The notes under the pieces are model-generated. The model was not told the origin of the DNA. It was given only the letters and a program-made list of their open reading frames with translations, and made no database searches. Positions 51,429 through 60,651 of a DNA stretch of 64,000 nucleotides are shown here, one piece after another. Position numbers and translations under genes: made by a program. Positions within the stretch are counted from its first letter, which is position 1. Every line of letters begins with the position of its first letter. This DNA is from Novosphingobium sp. PhB57. Its GTDB lineage: Bacteria > Pseudomonadota > Alphaproteobacteria > Sphingomonadales > Sphingomonadaceae. Where the stretch lies: positions 1 to 64,000 of the forward strand of contig NZ_SMBO01000014.1 in NCBI RefSeq assembly GCF_004342985.1, given 5' to 3'.

Positions 51429-52174
51429 ACCGCGAAGTGCTGCGTGCAGCGGTTGTCCCAGAAGGCCACCGAGTTCTTCCGCCAGCGGAAGCGGACGTGG
51501 AAATTGGCGTCCTTGACGTGCTCGAACAGGAAATCGAGCACGGCCTTGCTCTCGGTGCCTGACAGTTCGTTGATCTTCGTGGTGTAGGAAGAGTTCACGA
51601 AGAGCAGCTTGCGGCCCGTCACTGGATGGGTGCGGATCACCGGGTGCGAATTGCAGGGGTAGGTCCGGGTCGAATCCGGGAAGATCGCCTTGTAGACGGG
51701 ATTGGCGTCGTGAACGGCGGTCAGCGGATCGAGGAAGGCCTTCATCGCCGGGGACAGCGCGTCGTAAGCGGCATACATGCTGGCGAACAGGGTGTCGCCG
51801 CCGTCCTCGGGCAGCGTGTGGATATGGAGGATCGAGCCCATCGGCGGCTCGGCGTCGGCCGAAAGGTCCGAATGCCAGTTCTCGCCCGCGACGAACTTCG
51901 AATTCTCGTTGGCATGGATGGCCACGACTTCGGGATGGTCGGGAAGCCCGGCGACGCCGGAATGGATCGCCAGTTGGCCGAAGGCGCGGCCAAGGGCCTT
52001 GTGGGCTTCGTGATCGATGTCCTGATCGCGGAAGAACACCACCTGGTGCTTCATCAGCGCATCGTGAATCTCCGTGAAGGCCTGGTTGCCGAGCGGCTGG
52101 CGCAAATCGATCCCGAAGATCTCCGCGCCGATGCGCTTGGTCATGGGGCGGACGTCGATCAATTCATAACCCAT
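51362..52174 (-). CDS. TauD/TfdA-family 2-oxoglutarate dioxygenase (270 aa)
   Basis: Start MGYELIDVRPMTKRIGAEIFGIDL is the classical TauD N-terminus. The iron triad is His101-x-Asp103 (NWHSD) and His246 (CTQHFAVWDY); Arg257 and Arg261 bind 2-oxoglutarate. The NPVYKAIFPDST and FVNSSYTTKI segments are the substrate lid. Could act on taurine, another sulfonate, or an aryloxyalkanoate. It ends inside the serine hydrolase gene and is part of the leftward catabolic series. Confidence 0.92.
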   Translation of the reverse strand: MGYELIDVRPMTKRIGAEIFGIDLRQPLGNQAFTEIHDALMKHQVVFFRDQDIDHEAHKALGRAFGQLAIHSGVAGLPDHPEVVAIHANENSKFVAGENWHSDLSADAEPPMGSILHIHTLPEDGGDTLFASMYAAYDALSPAMKAFLDPLTAVHDANPVYKAIFPDSTRTYPCNSHPVIRTHPVTGRKLLFVNSSYTTKINELSGTESKAVLDFLFEHVKDANFHVRFRWRKNSVAFWDNRCTQHFAVWDYFPEVRSGFRVTVAGDRPF

Positions 52175-52263
52175 TGTCGGGCTCCGGTTTTCTTCGTGGG
52201 CACGCACCGGATGCGGAGTGAGGGCTCTCGCATCCGGTGCGTTCGTTGTTATTGGGGCCGTTC

Positions 52264-53361
52264 CTATTCAGGGTCTCTAACGCTGCCCTTCTCGGGGAAG
52301 ATTCGGCGTTCGATGCGGCAGTGAATGCCCTGGGTGCCGTCCACCACCTGAGTCACCCCGAAGTCGGCGGCGACGCTCATCAGCGAATAACCGTCGTTGC
52401 GGGAGAGACCCTGGTGCTCGGTGAGGAGGTGGAGCATGTCGATCGAGGCCGACTTCATCGCCTTGTCGAGGTTCTCGCCGAAGCCGTGGACGATCCAGCA
52501 ATCGGGCGTTTCCAGCAGCGGCGAGGGGAACGAGAAGTCCTTGCGCAGCACGATCTGGAACAGGACGTCGAGCGAGGCTTCGATGGCCGTGCCGCTGATC
52601 TCTCCGTCGCCCTGGCTGATATGGGGGTCGCCGATCGAGAACAGGCCGCCCTTGACCTGCACCGGGTAGTACATCGTCGCGCCCGCGCCGATGCGCCAGT
52701 TGTCGATATTGCCGCCGTGAAGGCCGGGGGGAATCGTGCTGACTGCCTCGTTGACGGCCGGCGCGACACCCGCCGTGCCCAGGTGCGGGCGGGCCGGGAT
52801 GGTGATGCCGGGCAACGCGGCCGAACGGTCGCATTCCGGGCAATGGGTGATGCGGCCGGGGACCACGTATTTCTCGTCCACGTCATAGGCGTAGAGCGCG
52901 CTGGCGGTATTGGCGTTGGGGTCGATCTTGTAGATCGTGACGCGCTCGGTTTCGCCGAATTCCTGGTAGAGATGGCCCCAGTTGGCCGCGAGGTTCGAGC
53001 CGTAGTTGAAGCGCGGGCGCATCGCCATGTAGCGCACTTCCAGCATGTCGCCGGGCTCCGCGCCCTCGACGAAGATCGGGCCGGTCATGATGTGGCAGCC
53101 CGGCGCGCGGGTGGCGGGGTCGATCTCGGTGAAGATGCGGCGGATGTCGTCGTCGAACATCAGTTCCGGATCGTCGCCGGCATGGTGCGTGACGGCCTGC
53201 GCCTGGATCAGGTCGCCGCTTTTCACATAAAGCGCCGGTTTGATCTCGGGCGAGAAGTAGCCCCAGTGCACCGTTTCCGGCGTGGCCCGAAGATGGTGCA
53301 GGGCCGACGGCTGGAGGGCCGTCTCCCTTGCTGGCTCGGGCTTTAGGCTGATCAGTGCCAT
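52264..53361 (-). CDS. Acetamidase/formamidase family protein (365 aa)
   Basis: FmdA/AmdA fold: HHLRATPETVHWGYFSPEIKPAL, ThrGPIFVEGAEPGDMLEVR-type segment, GTAGVAPA, GGNIDNWRIGAGATMYYPVQVKGGLFSIGDPHISQGDGEI and a C-terminal DYSLMSVAADFGVTQVV-like segment. Members hydrolyse formamide or acetamide to ammonia and the acid. In this cluster it could release nitrogen from an amide intermediate. Length is normal. Confidence 0.88.
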   Translation of the reverse strand: MALISLKPEPARETALQPSALHHLRATPETVHWGYFSPEIKPALYVKSGDLIQAQAVTHHAGDDPELMFDDDIRRIFTEIDPATRAPGCHIMTGPIFVEGAEPGDMLEVRYMAMRPRFNYGSNLAANWGHLYQEFGETERVTIYKIDPNANTASALYAYDVDEKYVVPGRITHCPECDRSAALPGITIPARPHLGTAGVAPAVNEAVSTIPPGLHGGNIDNWRIGAGATMYYPVQVKGGLFSIGDPHISQGDGEISGTAIEASLDVLFQIVLRKDFSFPSPLLETPDCWIVHGFGENLDKAMKSASIDMLHLLTEHQGLSRNDGYSLMSVAADFGVTQVVDGTQGIHCRIERRIFPEKGSVRDPE

Positions 53362-53405
53362 CGGAACTCCTGTTGGGAAGGAAAGAGGTCGGGGCGCGTG
53401 CGGCT

Positions 53406-54188
53406 TTACGCGGCGCCGATCCGCACGCTCGTCATGCTGAGCGACTTGTGCTGGATGAAATCGGGCTCGAACGTCGCCGCTTCGTCCTCATGGCGGGCGC
53501 CCAGGACGTAGAGCAGCGGCAGGAAATGGTCGGAACTGGGCACCGAGAGCCGGGCGGCATCGCCCAGCGCCGCGTAGTCGATCACGGTCTGCGGATCGTC
53601 CGAGGCGATCGCCTTGCACATCGCGGCGTTGAACTGCTCCGCCCAGGGATAGGGATCGGCGGCGGGGTTGGCCCAGTCCATGGCGGGCAGGTTGTGGACG
53701 ATATTGCCGGTGCCCATGATCAGCACGCCCTCGTCGCGCAGCGGGCGCAGCATGCGGCCGACCAGCCAGTGTTCGGCCGCGCTCTTGCCAAGGTCCATGC
53801 CAAGCTGGATCACCGGCACGTCCGCCTCGGGATAGGCATGGACGAGCACTGACCAGGTGCCGTGGTCCAGGCCCCAGTTGGCATCCAGGTTCACCGGCAT
53901 GGGGCTGAGCAGTTCGCGCACGCGCTCGGCCAGCTCCGGATCGCCGGGGGCGGGGTACTGCACGTCGAACAGGGCCTGCGGGAAGGCGCCGAAGTCATGG
54001 ATCGTGCGCGGCTGGGCCATGGCGGTGACGGCGGTGCCGCGCGTCTGCCAATGGGCCGAGATGCACAGGATCGCGCGCGGCTTGCCGATGCTGCTCGCGA
54101 TCTGGTTCCAGGTGCGGGTGACGGGGCTCTTTTCCAGCGCCACCATCGGGCTGCCATGTCCGAAGAAAACGATGGGAAGGCGGCTCAT
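53406..54188 (-). CDS. LigB-type extradiol dioxygenase, DODA/YgiD-like (260 aa)
   Basis: The metal-binding histidines are visible: His11 (FFGHGSPM), His46 (SAHWQTRG) and His221 (PSSDHFLPLL); GTGNIVHNL (159-167) holds the catalytic His165. Proteins of this class cleave catechols, for example DOPA, next to a hydroxyl. With the Rieske oxygenase and the VOC protein it suggests aromatic ring metabolism. The annotation as 4,5-DOPA dioxygenase is by family only. Confidence 0.9.
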   Translation of the reverse strand: MSRLPIVFFGHGSPMVALEKSPVTRTWNQIASSIGKPRAILCISAHWQTRGTAVTAMAQPRTIHDFGAFPQALFDVQYPAPGDPELAERVRELLSPMPVNLDANWGLDHGTWSVLVHAYPEADVPVIQLGMDLGKSAAEHWLVGRMLRPLRDEGVLIMGTGNIVHNLPAMDWANPAADPYPWAEQFNAAMCKAIASDDPQTVIDYAALGDAARLSVPSSDHFLPLLYVLGARHEDEAATFEPDFIQHKSLSMTSVRIGAA

Positions 54189-54314
54189 TGTACGTCTGGC
54201 TCCCGGTACTGGTTGGGGGTTGTTGTCTATGCTCGCAGGCTATGGAGAAGGGGGCCGGGCGGTCTTGCGGCGGCGCGCACAAGAACTTGTCGCGCCGCCG
54301 GGGAAGCCCGTTTC

Positions 54315-54800
54315 CTATTCGCGCGTGTAGTCCCCGGGGATCTGCGGATTCTCGCCCGCCTTGCCCCAGAGCAGGATTTCGTTGCCCCAGGGGTCCGCGA
54401 AGGCGTGGTTGTAGCCGTTGAACTCTTTCCAGTAGTGATTGCGCCAGAGCACCTTGCCGCCCAGCTTCTCGGCGGTTTCAAGGATGCGCTCGGGGCTGTC
54501 GTCGTCGCCGATGAGGACCCAGATGCGCGCCTTGCGGCCCTCGGTGGACAGTGTGCGCGGCTCCACGCCTTCGGGATTCGGATGCGGGCGGGCATTGTTC
54601 GCATCGAACACGCCGAGGTGGAGATTGCCGATCTGGCTGTCGCTGCCGTCCTTGTTCTGGAAGAAGCCGCCGGGGACCATGCGGTGATAGATGCCGTGAG
54701 GGCGCGCGTCGTTCTCCCAGCCGAAGACTTCGGCGTAGAACTCGCCGGCCCTGGCCGGATCGTCAGTGGCGAAATCGACGAAGATGAGGGTGTTGGTCAT
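54315..54800 (-). CDS. VOC-superfamily (glyoxalase/bleomycin-resistance-like) protein (161 aa)
   Basis: Starts at 54800 with AAGGAG upstream. One vicinal-oxygen-chelate module pair: FVDFATDDPARAGEFYAEVFGWE, NLHLGVFDANN, ARIWVLIGDDD and HAFADPWGNEILLW (metal-binding Glu). Could be an isomerase, a glyoxalase or a ring-cleavage relative. Placed between two oxygenase genes in the catabolic series. Confidence 0.87.
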   Translation of the reverse strand: MTNTLIFVDFATDDPARAGEFYAEVFGWENDARPHGIYHRMVPGGFFQNKDGSDSQIGNLHLGVFDANNARPHPNPEGVEPRTLSTEGRKARIWVLIGDDDSPERILETAEKLGGKVLWRNHYWKEFNGYNHAFADPWGNEILLWGKAGENPQIPGDYTRE

Positions 54801-54843
54801 AGCGGCTCCTTGTGTTTGAAAATCCGCCGAAGGTGGATTTTGG

Positions 54844-54873
54844 GCGGCACCGGCCCGCGTGGGCCGGTGCCGC
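54844..54873. repeat. 13-bp perfect GC hairpin
   Basis: Bases 54844-54856 pair with 54861-54873 around a GCGT loop. A smaller AAAATCC/GGATTTT hairpin lies at 54819-54841. Both are between the Rieske terminator and the VOC start, in the leader of the VOC message, so they may regulate it. Confidence 0.6.
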
Positions 54874-54956
54874 CGCTGGCTCGCAAGGGGTAACGGGTGT
54901 CTGGACCGGCGCTCGCCACGACGCGCACGAATCGTTGACTCCTCGCGCCGCTCAAG

Positions 54957-54990
54957 AAAAGGCGGCGCCCGGTACGAGACCGGACGCCGC
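54957..54990 (-). terminator. Terminator after the Rieske oxygenase gene
   Basis: A 12-bp stem with one mismatch (54962-54973 with 54979-54990) is followed on the minus strand by CTTTTCTT. It lies 38 bases past the oxygenase stop, separating it from the VOC gene. Confidence 0.75.
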
Positions 54991-55027
54991 AGACCGTCGG
55001 GAATGGGTGACGGTAAAACTCTGTGTA

Positions 55028-56242
55028 TCAGGCGCGCAGGCGGGTGATCGGCGCGGGCAGGGGGTTCTGCGGCCCGCGGCGACGGTCCCATTCGCGGCGG
55101 TAGCGTTCGACCAGCCAGACGTTGAGCAGCCGCTGGGCGCCCTCCTGCCAGGAATAGCGGCCGCGCGGCGCGAACTTGGAGCGCAGGCCCTGCTGGACCA
55201 GTTCGTCGACATGGAAGTCCTGGCTGACGATCTCTTCGACGGCCGTGTCGTTCATCTTCATCTTCAGTTCGAACAGCGGATCGTCCATCGCCTCGGGCAC
55301 CATCAGCGTGCCGATGGTCAGCGCGTGTGACTGGGCCGAGCGCGGGTCCATGATGAGGTAGAGCACGGTATCGTTGAGCACGACCAGCGAGAGGCTGGGC
55401 GGCAGGTTCACGAACAGGAGGCGGTTCTGCTCTTCCTCGGTGAGTTTCGGAAACACCGGGAAGATCGCCTTCTGCGTGGCATTGAAGGCAGCGTTCTTGT
55501 GAAGCGTGCCGTTGAGCCGGTAATAGCCCGCCGAATTCTCGGGCACCTCGGGAAACGAGGCCAGCCCGCTCGGGATGAAGTCGTGCAGCGGCCCCGCGTG
55601 CAGGCGGCTGGCGTGGTAGCCGTCGTTGTTGTTCTCCAGCATGACCTTCCAGTTCCACGGAAACACGGTGGCCTCCTCGGGACGGGGACCGCGCAGGCTG
55701 GCGAAATCGTAGTTGGCGACGACGGCCTCCAGGCCGGCCAGGCGGGGGGTGAGCGGTTCCGCCGCGGGATCGAGGTTGATGAACACGAAGCCATGCCAGA
55801 TCTCGTGGCGGATCTCGGGCAGGCTCGCCGCTTTCCGGTCGAAATTGCAGGTCCGGTTCATCGCCGGAGCGCCCACCAGCGTACCGTCCAGGTCATAGGT
55901 CCAGTGGTGATAGGGGCACACGAAGGCACGGGCATTGCCGTGCCCTTCCGCCACCAGCATGGCGCGGTGCTGGCAGACCGCGGAGAGCGCTTTCACGCTG
56001 CCGTCGCGGGTCTTGGTGACGATGATCGGTTCTTCGGCGCGCGTCACCGTGAAGAAGTCGCCAGGCTGCTCCAGCCATTCGGCGCGGCCGACGCAGAGCC
56101 ATTCGTGCTCGAACAGCGCGGCCTTTTCGAAGTGGTGGAATTCCTCGTCGGTATAGCAGGCCGGAGGCAGCGTGTCGGCCTCGAGCGTGTTCTTGATGGA
56201 GCTGCCGAGGCTGTCGAAGAACGGGTCGTTGAGTAGAGTCAT
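55028..56242 (-). CDS. Rieske non-haem iron oxygenase, large (alpha) subunit (404 aa)
   Basis: The Rieske [2Fe-2S] ligands are Cys90-x-His92 and Cys109-x2-His112 (CQHRA..CPYHHW). The mononuclear iron site is NNDGYHASRLH (His210, His215) with bridging Asp207. The family is that of ring-hydroxylating and demethylating oxygenases and the betaine-type group. No ferredoxin, reductase or small subunit gene is adjacent, so it must borrow electron partners. Substrate unknown. Confidence 0.93.
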   Translation of the reverse strand: MTLLNDPFFDSLGSSIKNTLEADTLPPACYTDEEFHHFEKAALFEHEWLCVGRAEWLEQPGDFFTVTRAEEPIIVTKTRDGSVKALSAVCQHRAMLVAEGHGNARAFVCPYHHWTYDLDGTLVGAPAMNRTCNFDRKAASLPEIRHEIWHGFVFINLDPAAEPLTPRLAGLEAVVANYDFASLRGPRPEEATVFPWNWKVMLENNNDGYHASRLHAGPLHDFIPSGLASFPEVPENSAGYYRLNGTLHKNAAFNATQKAIFPVFPKLTEEEQNRLLFVNLPPSLSLVVLNDTVLYLIMDPRSAQSHALTIGTLMVPEAMDDPLFELKMKMNDTAVEEIVSQDFHVDELVQQGLRSKFAPRGRYSWQEGAQRLLNVWLVERYRREWDRRRGPQNPLPAPITRLRA

Positions 56243-56366
56243 TCCTGCCTGATCCCCATGTCGGTGAGACCGGGGAGAACGCCCTGCGTCCTCCCGCTAC
56301 CCGGCCAGACTAGCGGGCCTGCGCAGTCCATGCTTTGCACTGGGCGCAGGGACTTTTGGCAGGCGC

Positions 56367-57623
56367 CTATTCGGCCGGAAGCAGCGCGCCGTCGGCGATG
56401 TCGGGCTCGGCCGCGGCGGGCAGGCGCACCGGAGCGCGCAGGAACAGCACGGCGACGATCGTGGCGGCCGCCAGCAGCAGGGCGAAGATCAGGATGGCAA
56501 GGCCGTAGCCGCCCGTCACGTCGGCGATGCGTCCGGCGCCGATCGGGCCGAGCACGGCGAATGTCGTGGCGGTGGTGGCCATGGCCGTCATGTCCCCCGC
56601 GATGCCGGCGCCGAAATAGCGCAGCAGCAGGATATGGGCGGAAAGCCAGGCCATGCCCCAGCCCAGCCCGAACAGCGCGGCGGCGGCAGTGGCCACCAGC
56701 ACCAGCGAGGCGGACCAGAGCAGCGCCATGGCCAGGGCCTGAAGCGCGAGCCCGGCAATGAGGATGCGGCGCGGATCGACGCGTTCGCACAAGGCGCCGG
56801 TCACGCCCTTGGCGCCGGTTCCGGCAAAGGCGAGCAGACTCATGGCGATCGCGCCGGGCGCCGCGCCTTCGCCGAGGTTGGCGACATGGGCCACCAGGAT
56901 CGAATGGGCGGAAGTGACGGCGGTCTGCACCACCGTCATGATCAGCGCGAGGATCAGGAAGCTGGGGCTCGTCAGGGCCTGGCGCACGGTCCAGGCGCTT
57001 CGCTCGGTGGGAGCGTCCTGTTCGTGGCCCGCGCCCTTCACTTGTTCCACGCTCTCCACTTTCACGGCGTCGCGGATGCAGACCAGGCAGATCAGGCCGA
57101 GCGCCAGCGCGCTCACGGCCATGACCAGCCAGTGGAGGCGCCAGTCCCCGGTCATGCCGACGATGGCGCCCACGATCAGCGGCCCGGCGATCCCGCCCGC
57201 CGCGCCGCTCATGAAGTAGAAGCCGATCATCCGCGCCGAGGTGCGGGGGAACCATGTCGCCAGTAGATAGACGGCGGGGGAGGGGGCGATCAGCGAGAAG
57301 CCCACGCCCATCAGCGTGGTGGCCACGAAGAAGAGGGTGAGATGCTCGATCTGGGAGGCGATGAAGAACCCGGCCGCCAGCACCAGGCAGCCCGCGAACA
57401 TCGTCAGCCGCGTGCCGATGGATTTCATCAGCAATGGCGGCAGAGGGCTCGCGAGGCCGCAGGCAAGGCCCAGCAGCGAGAAGCTGAGGCCGGCGGCGGC
57501 CTTCGACCAGCCGAGCTGCGCGACCATCGTGTAGAGGACGTAGCCCAGCGAGGTGAACGTCGTCGCCGTCACGAAGAAGAACCCCAGAGAGGCGGCGAAA
57601 AGGACGAGGGCACTGCGCGGCAT
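56367..57623 (-). CDS. MFS transporter (418 aa)
   Basis: Twelve helices; start at 57623 with AGGAG upstream. The N-terminal LGFFFVTATTFTSLGYVLYTMVAQLGWS and mid-loop segments resemble the oxalate/formate and monocarboxylate branch. It probably imports the substrate, or a product, of the neighbouring oxygenases. A Lys/Glu-rich central cytoplasmic loop is at about 208-230. Confidence 0.88.
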   Translation of the reverse strand: MPRSALVLFAASLGFFFVTATTFTSLGYVLYTMVAQLGWSKAAAGLSFSLLGLACGLASPLPPLLMKSIGTRLTMFAGCLVLAAGFFIASQIEHLTLFFVATTLMGVGFSLIAPSPAVYLLATWFPRTSARMIGFYFMSGAAGGIAGPLIVGAIVGMTGDWRLHWLVMAVSALALGLICLVCIRDAVKVESVEQVKGAGHEQDAPTERSAWTVRQALTSPSFLILALIMTVVQTAVTSAHSILVAHVANLGEGAAPGAIAMSLLAFAGTGAKGVTGALCERVDPRRILIAGLALQALAMALLWSASLVLVATAAAALFGLGWGMAWLSAHILLLRYFGAGIAGDMTAMATTATTFAVLGPIGAGRIADVTGGYGLAILIFALLLAAATIVAVLFLRAPVRLPAAAEPDIADGALLPAE

Positions 57624-57844
57624 TGCTACTCCTGCGGGCTTCGTCCGGACGGAATCGCGGACTGACACGCGGTGCAGGCTCTCATGCTGCGGCTGCACAC
57701 TCTTGATGACGGGCGCCTAGATAGTTGATCGAAACGCCGGGACAAGGCCCGCGGCGGGGAAGTGGCCGGCATGTCCGGAAACGGGAAGGGCGCGGAGACC
57801 GAAGTCGCCGCGCCCTCCTGCTTTCCGGCGAACGCCGGAAGGGA

Positions 57845-60229
57845 TCAGAACTTGTAGCCGACCGAAAGGATCACCTGGCGCGGCGGAATGTACGTGTCCA
57901 TCACCTGGGCGCTGCCATAGGGGTCGGAGAACCGCGAGTTGATGCCGTTGCTGTCGAACAGGTTGATCACCCGCAGGGTCACGTTGGTATTGGTGCCCTC
58001 CGGCTCGTACTTCAGCATGGCATTGACCTGGGTGTAGGAAGGCGTGAGGTCCACGTCGCCTTCGTTGAACAGGCGGTATTGGTACTTGCCCCGGTAGATC
58101 ATCTGGGCGCGGGCGGTCAGCTCGCCCGGGCCGACCTTGCCGTTCCAGGTCGCCGCCACATTGCCCTGCCAGCGCGGCAGCTTGGGAATGCGGTTGCCCT
58201 TGATGTCCTCGCGCGCGGCGTCGCGCGCCAGGGTGGCGGCGTAGAAGTTGGTCCAGAACAGGTAGTCGGGATAGCCCGCCGCATTCTGGGCGTTCGCGGC
58301 ATTGGTCGGATCGAGCGCAAGGTAGTGCGAGGTGAACTCGCCTTCCAGCCACGACAGCGACGCGTCGAAGCGCAGGCCCTCGGTGGGGATGTAGGAGCCT
58401 TCGAGTTCCAGGCCGTAGACCCGCGCCTTGGGTGCGTTGCTGATGCCTTCGCCGTAGAGGATCGGGTCTTCCTCCAGGAACTGCATGTTCTTGTAATTAT
58501 AGAGGAAGGCAGAGCCGTTGAGCTGGAGCGTATCGCCCAGGAAGCGGTTCTTGGTGCCGATTTCGAAGGAATCGACGGTCTCCTGCTTGTAGGTCGGCAG
58601 GATCGAGTAGCTGCCTCCGGTGGAGGCTGCCGAGTTGATGCCGCCCGGCTTGAAGCCGCGCGTCCAGCTTGCATAGACCATGTTGCTGGGCGTGATCTGG
58701 TAGTCGAGCGCGACTTTGCCGGTCCAGGCGTCGCCCTTGCGGCCGCCGGTCGAGCTGGGCTGGAGGTAGGCGCCCGAGGTCTGGCCGGACGTGCCGCCGG
58801 ACATCGAATCGTATGTGCCGGTGGCCTTGTCGTGGTTGTAGCGCACGCCGGCCGTCAGCTTGAGCTGGCTGGTGAGGTTGTAGGTGCCCTGCGCGAAGAC
58901 GGCATAGAGGTCGCGCTTGATCGTCGACAGCTCGGCATAGGTCAGGTTGGCGACGAGCGGGTCGTTCCAGGCGGTGTCGGTGGGCAGGGCTTCCTGCAGG
59001 AAGTTGTCGTCGTCGCTGCGGTATTCGTTGACGTACTGGTCGTTCGACGAATGGAGATAGACGCCGCCGAGCACCCAGCTGAACGGGCCGGTGCCGTTGG
59101 AGGTCAGGTTGATCTCCTGGCTCCAGCTCTTGGTATCCGATTCCCAGAGCGGCACATGGTCGTAAGCGACGCCGGTGAAGCTGACCGGGTTGTAGGTCTG
59201 GGCATAGAACAGGGCCGTGTCGAGGCCGTCTGCATCCCAGGCCTGCTCGGAGTGGAGCTTCTGGTAGCCGGTGATCGACTTGATCGTGGCGAACGGCGTC
59301 TCCCACTTGACGACGCCGGTGTAGAGCTGGGTCTTGACCACCGAACGGCCGGGATAGTCCTGCGTCAGTTCGCGCGGATCCGGGTTGGGATCCAGGATGT
59401 TCTTCTGCGCGGGGCCGTTGGTGTTGCTGGTGAACTGGACGGTGTTCAACACGATCGAGAAGTTGGAGGCCGGCTGCCACTTGGCGCCGAGCCGCCAGCC
59501 GGTTTCGTCCTGATCGTCGAGGTCGTACTTGCGGGTGCCCGGCACTTCGGTGGCATGGGCATAGCCGTCGTGCTTGGTGAACTGGAAGGCGCCGCGCACC
59601 GCCAGGCTATCGGAAAGCGGCACGTTCAGCGCGGCCGAGCCTTCCATGTAGTTGTAGTTGCCGTAGCCGGCGTTCACATTTCCGCTGATGGCGTCCGTGC
59701 TCGGCTCGATCGAGACGACATTGATGGTGCCGCCGGTCGAACCCTGACCGAACAGCGTGCCTTGCGGCCCGCGCAGCACTTCCACCTGGGCCACGTCGAT
59801 GAAGGCGGCGCTCGCGGCGATCGAGTTGAAGATATAGACGCCGTCGATGTGGTAGGACACGCCCGGCTGGGTGTTGGTGTTCTCCGGCGTTTCCGAACCC
59901 ACGCCGCGAATGGTGATGATGCGCTCTCCGCCGCCGCTCTTGGCGACGACCAGGCCCGGCACGGTGCCGTTGAGCCCGGTGATGTCGTTGATGTTCGCGG
60001 CCTTCAGCGTCTCGGCCGTGATCGCGCTGACGGAAAGCGGGGCCTGCTGCAGGCTGACGTCCCGGCGTTCGGCAGTGACGACGATGTCGGTAAGGCCTTC
60101 CGCCGACACGGCGGCTGCCACCGCGGCGGCGGCATCCGCTTCTTCCGCATGGGCGCTGGCCGAGGCGAAGGCCAGGAGGGAGACGCTCGAGGCGAGCGCG
60201 TAGGCAAATCGAGACGTGCTTATCATCAT
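57845..60229 (-). CDS. TonB-dependent outer-membrane receptor (794 aa)
   Basis: The start at 60229 has GGGGAG six bases upstream and gives a signal peptide (1-28). A TonB box-like DIVVTAERR is followed by the plug domain (IITIRGVGSE, YHIDGVYI, VEVLRGPQGTLFGQGSTGGTINVVS) and a 22-strand barrel ending in aromatic F (ILSVGYKF). It likely imports the substrate used by the leftward catabolic genes. Typical of the sphingomonad TonB receptors. Confidence 0.94.
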   Translation of the reverse strand: MMISTSRFAYALASSVSLLAFASASAHAEEADAAAAVAAAVSAEGLTDIVVTAERRDVSLQQAPLSVSAITAETLKAANINDITGLNGTVPGLVVAKSGGGERIITIRGVGSETPENTNTQPGVSYHIDGVYIFNSIAASAAFIDVAQVEVLRGPQGTLFGQGSTGGTINVVSIEPSTDAISGNVNAGYGNYNYMEGSAALNVPLSDSLAVRGAFQFTKHDGYAHATEVPGTRKYDLDDQDETGWRLGAKWQPASNFSIVLNTVQFTSNTNGPAQKNILDPNPDPRELTQDYPGRSVVKTQLYTGVVKWETPFATIKSITGYQKLHSEQAWDADGLDTALFYAQTYNPVSFTGVAYDHVPLWESDTKSWSQEINLTSNGTGPFSWVLGGVYLHSSNDQYVNEYRSDDDNFLQEALPTDTAWNDPLVANLTYAELSTIKRDLYAVFAQGTYNLTSQLKLTAGVRYNHDKATGTYDSMSGGTSGQTSGAYLQPSSTGGRKGDAWTGKVALDYQITPSNMVYASWTRGFKPGGINSAASTGGSYSILPTYKQETVDSFEIGTKNRFLGDTLQLNGSAFLYNYKNMQFLEEDPILYGEGISNAPKARVYGLELEGSYIPTEGLRFDASLSWLEGEFTSHYLALDPTNAANAQNAAGYPDYLFWTNFYAATLARDAAREDIKGNRIPKLPRWQGNVAATWNGKVGPGELTARAQMIYRGKYQYRLFNEGDVDLTPSYTQVNAMLKYEPEGTNTNVTLRVINLFDSNGINSRFSDPYGSAQVMDTYIPPRQVILSVGYKF

Positions 60230-60651
60230 GGTAGCTCCCCGAACAAAGTCAGACCGATTCCCGGGTGTGCGGCTCGTTTGTGGTTTTGGCCGCTTGTGGG
60301 AAAATCTGTCGCGAGGAGCGGATCGGGTCTTGTGCATTTGCGAATAAGTACTTGATCGGTGACCCCTGCCGCGAAGGGCAGGGCTGATGGAAATCGCCGA
60401 TATTCGGAAGATTATCGGTGCGGGGCTACGCCATGTGGGGCGGTCTCTATCCTTTTGCACCGCAAAATGCGGGGGCCACGGGGCGCCCGGGTCAAGCCGC
60501 AAAGGCCAGAGCGACAACTGCGCCTCCGCGCCCGCCCCGTCGCGGCCTGCGTTGACCGGCCCGATGCTTGTCAACCGAAGCGACTGACAATCTGTGAAAT
60601 GCGGCCTCAACGGCCTTGCCATCGCCACGAAGGGTGCGGCATGACGGAGGC
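60230..60651. promoter_or_regulatory. Divergent regulatory region between receptor and Rrf2 gene
   Basis: 422 bases without a gene. It contains a CCGATA-N10-TATCGG inverted repeat at 60397-60418, a CCCTGCC/GGCAGGG hairpin at about 60364-60383, and a TTGTCAACC stretch near 60568. The inverted repeat may be the operator bound by the adjacent Rrf2 protein; no promoter boxes are certain. Confidence 0.4.

Noticed and set aside
57725..60355. 876-codon open frame antisense to the TonB receptor
   Set aside because: The receptor is complete on the minus strand with signal peptide and plug motifs.
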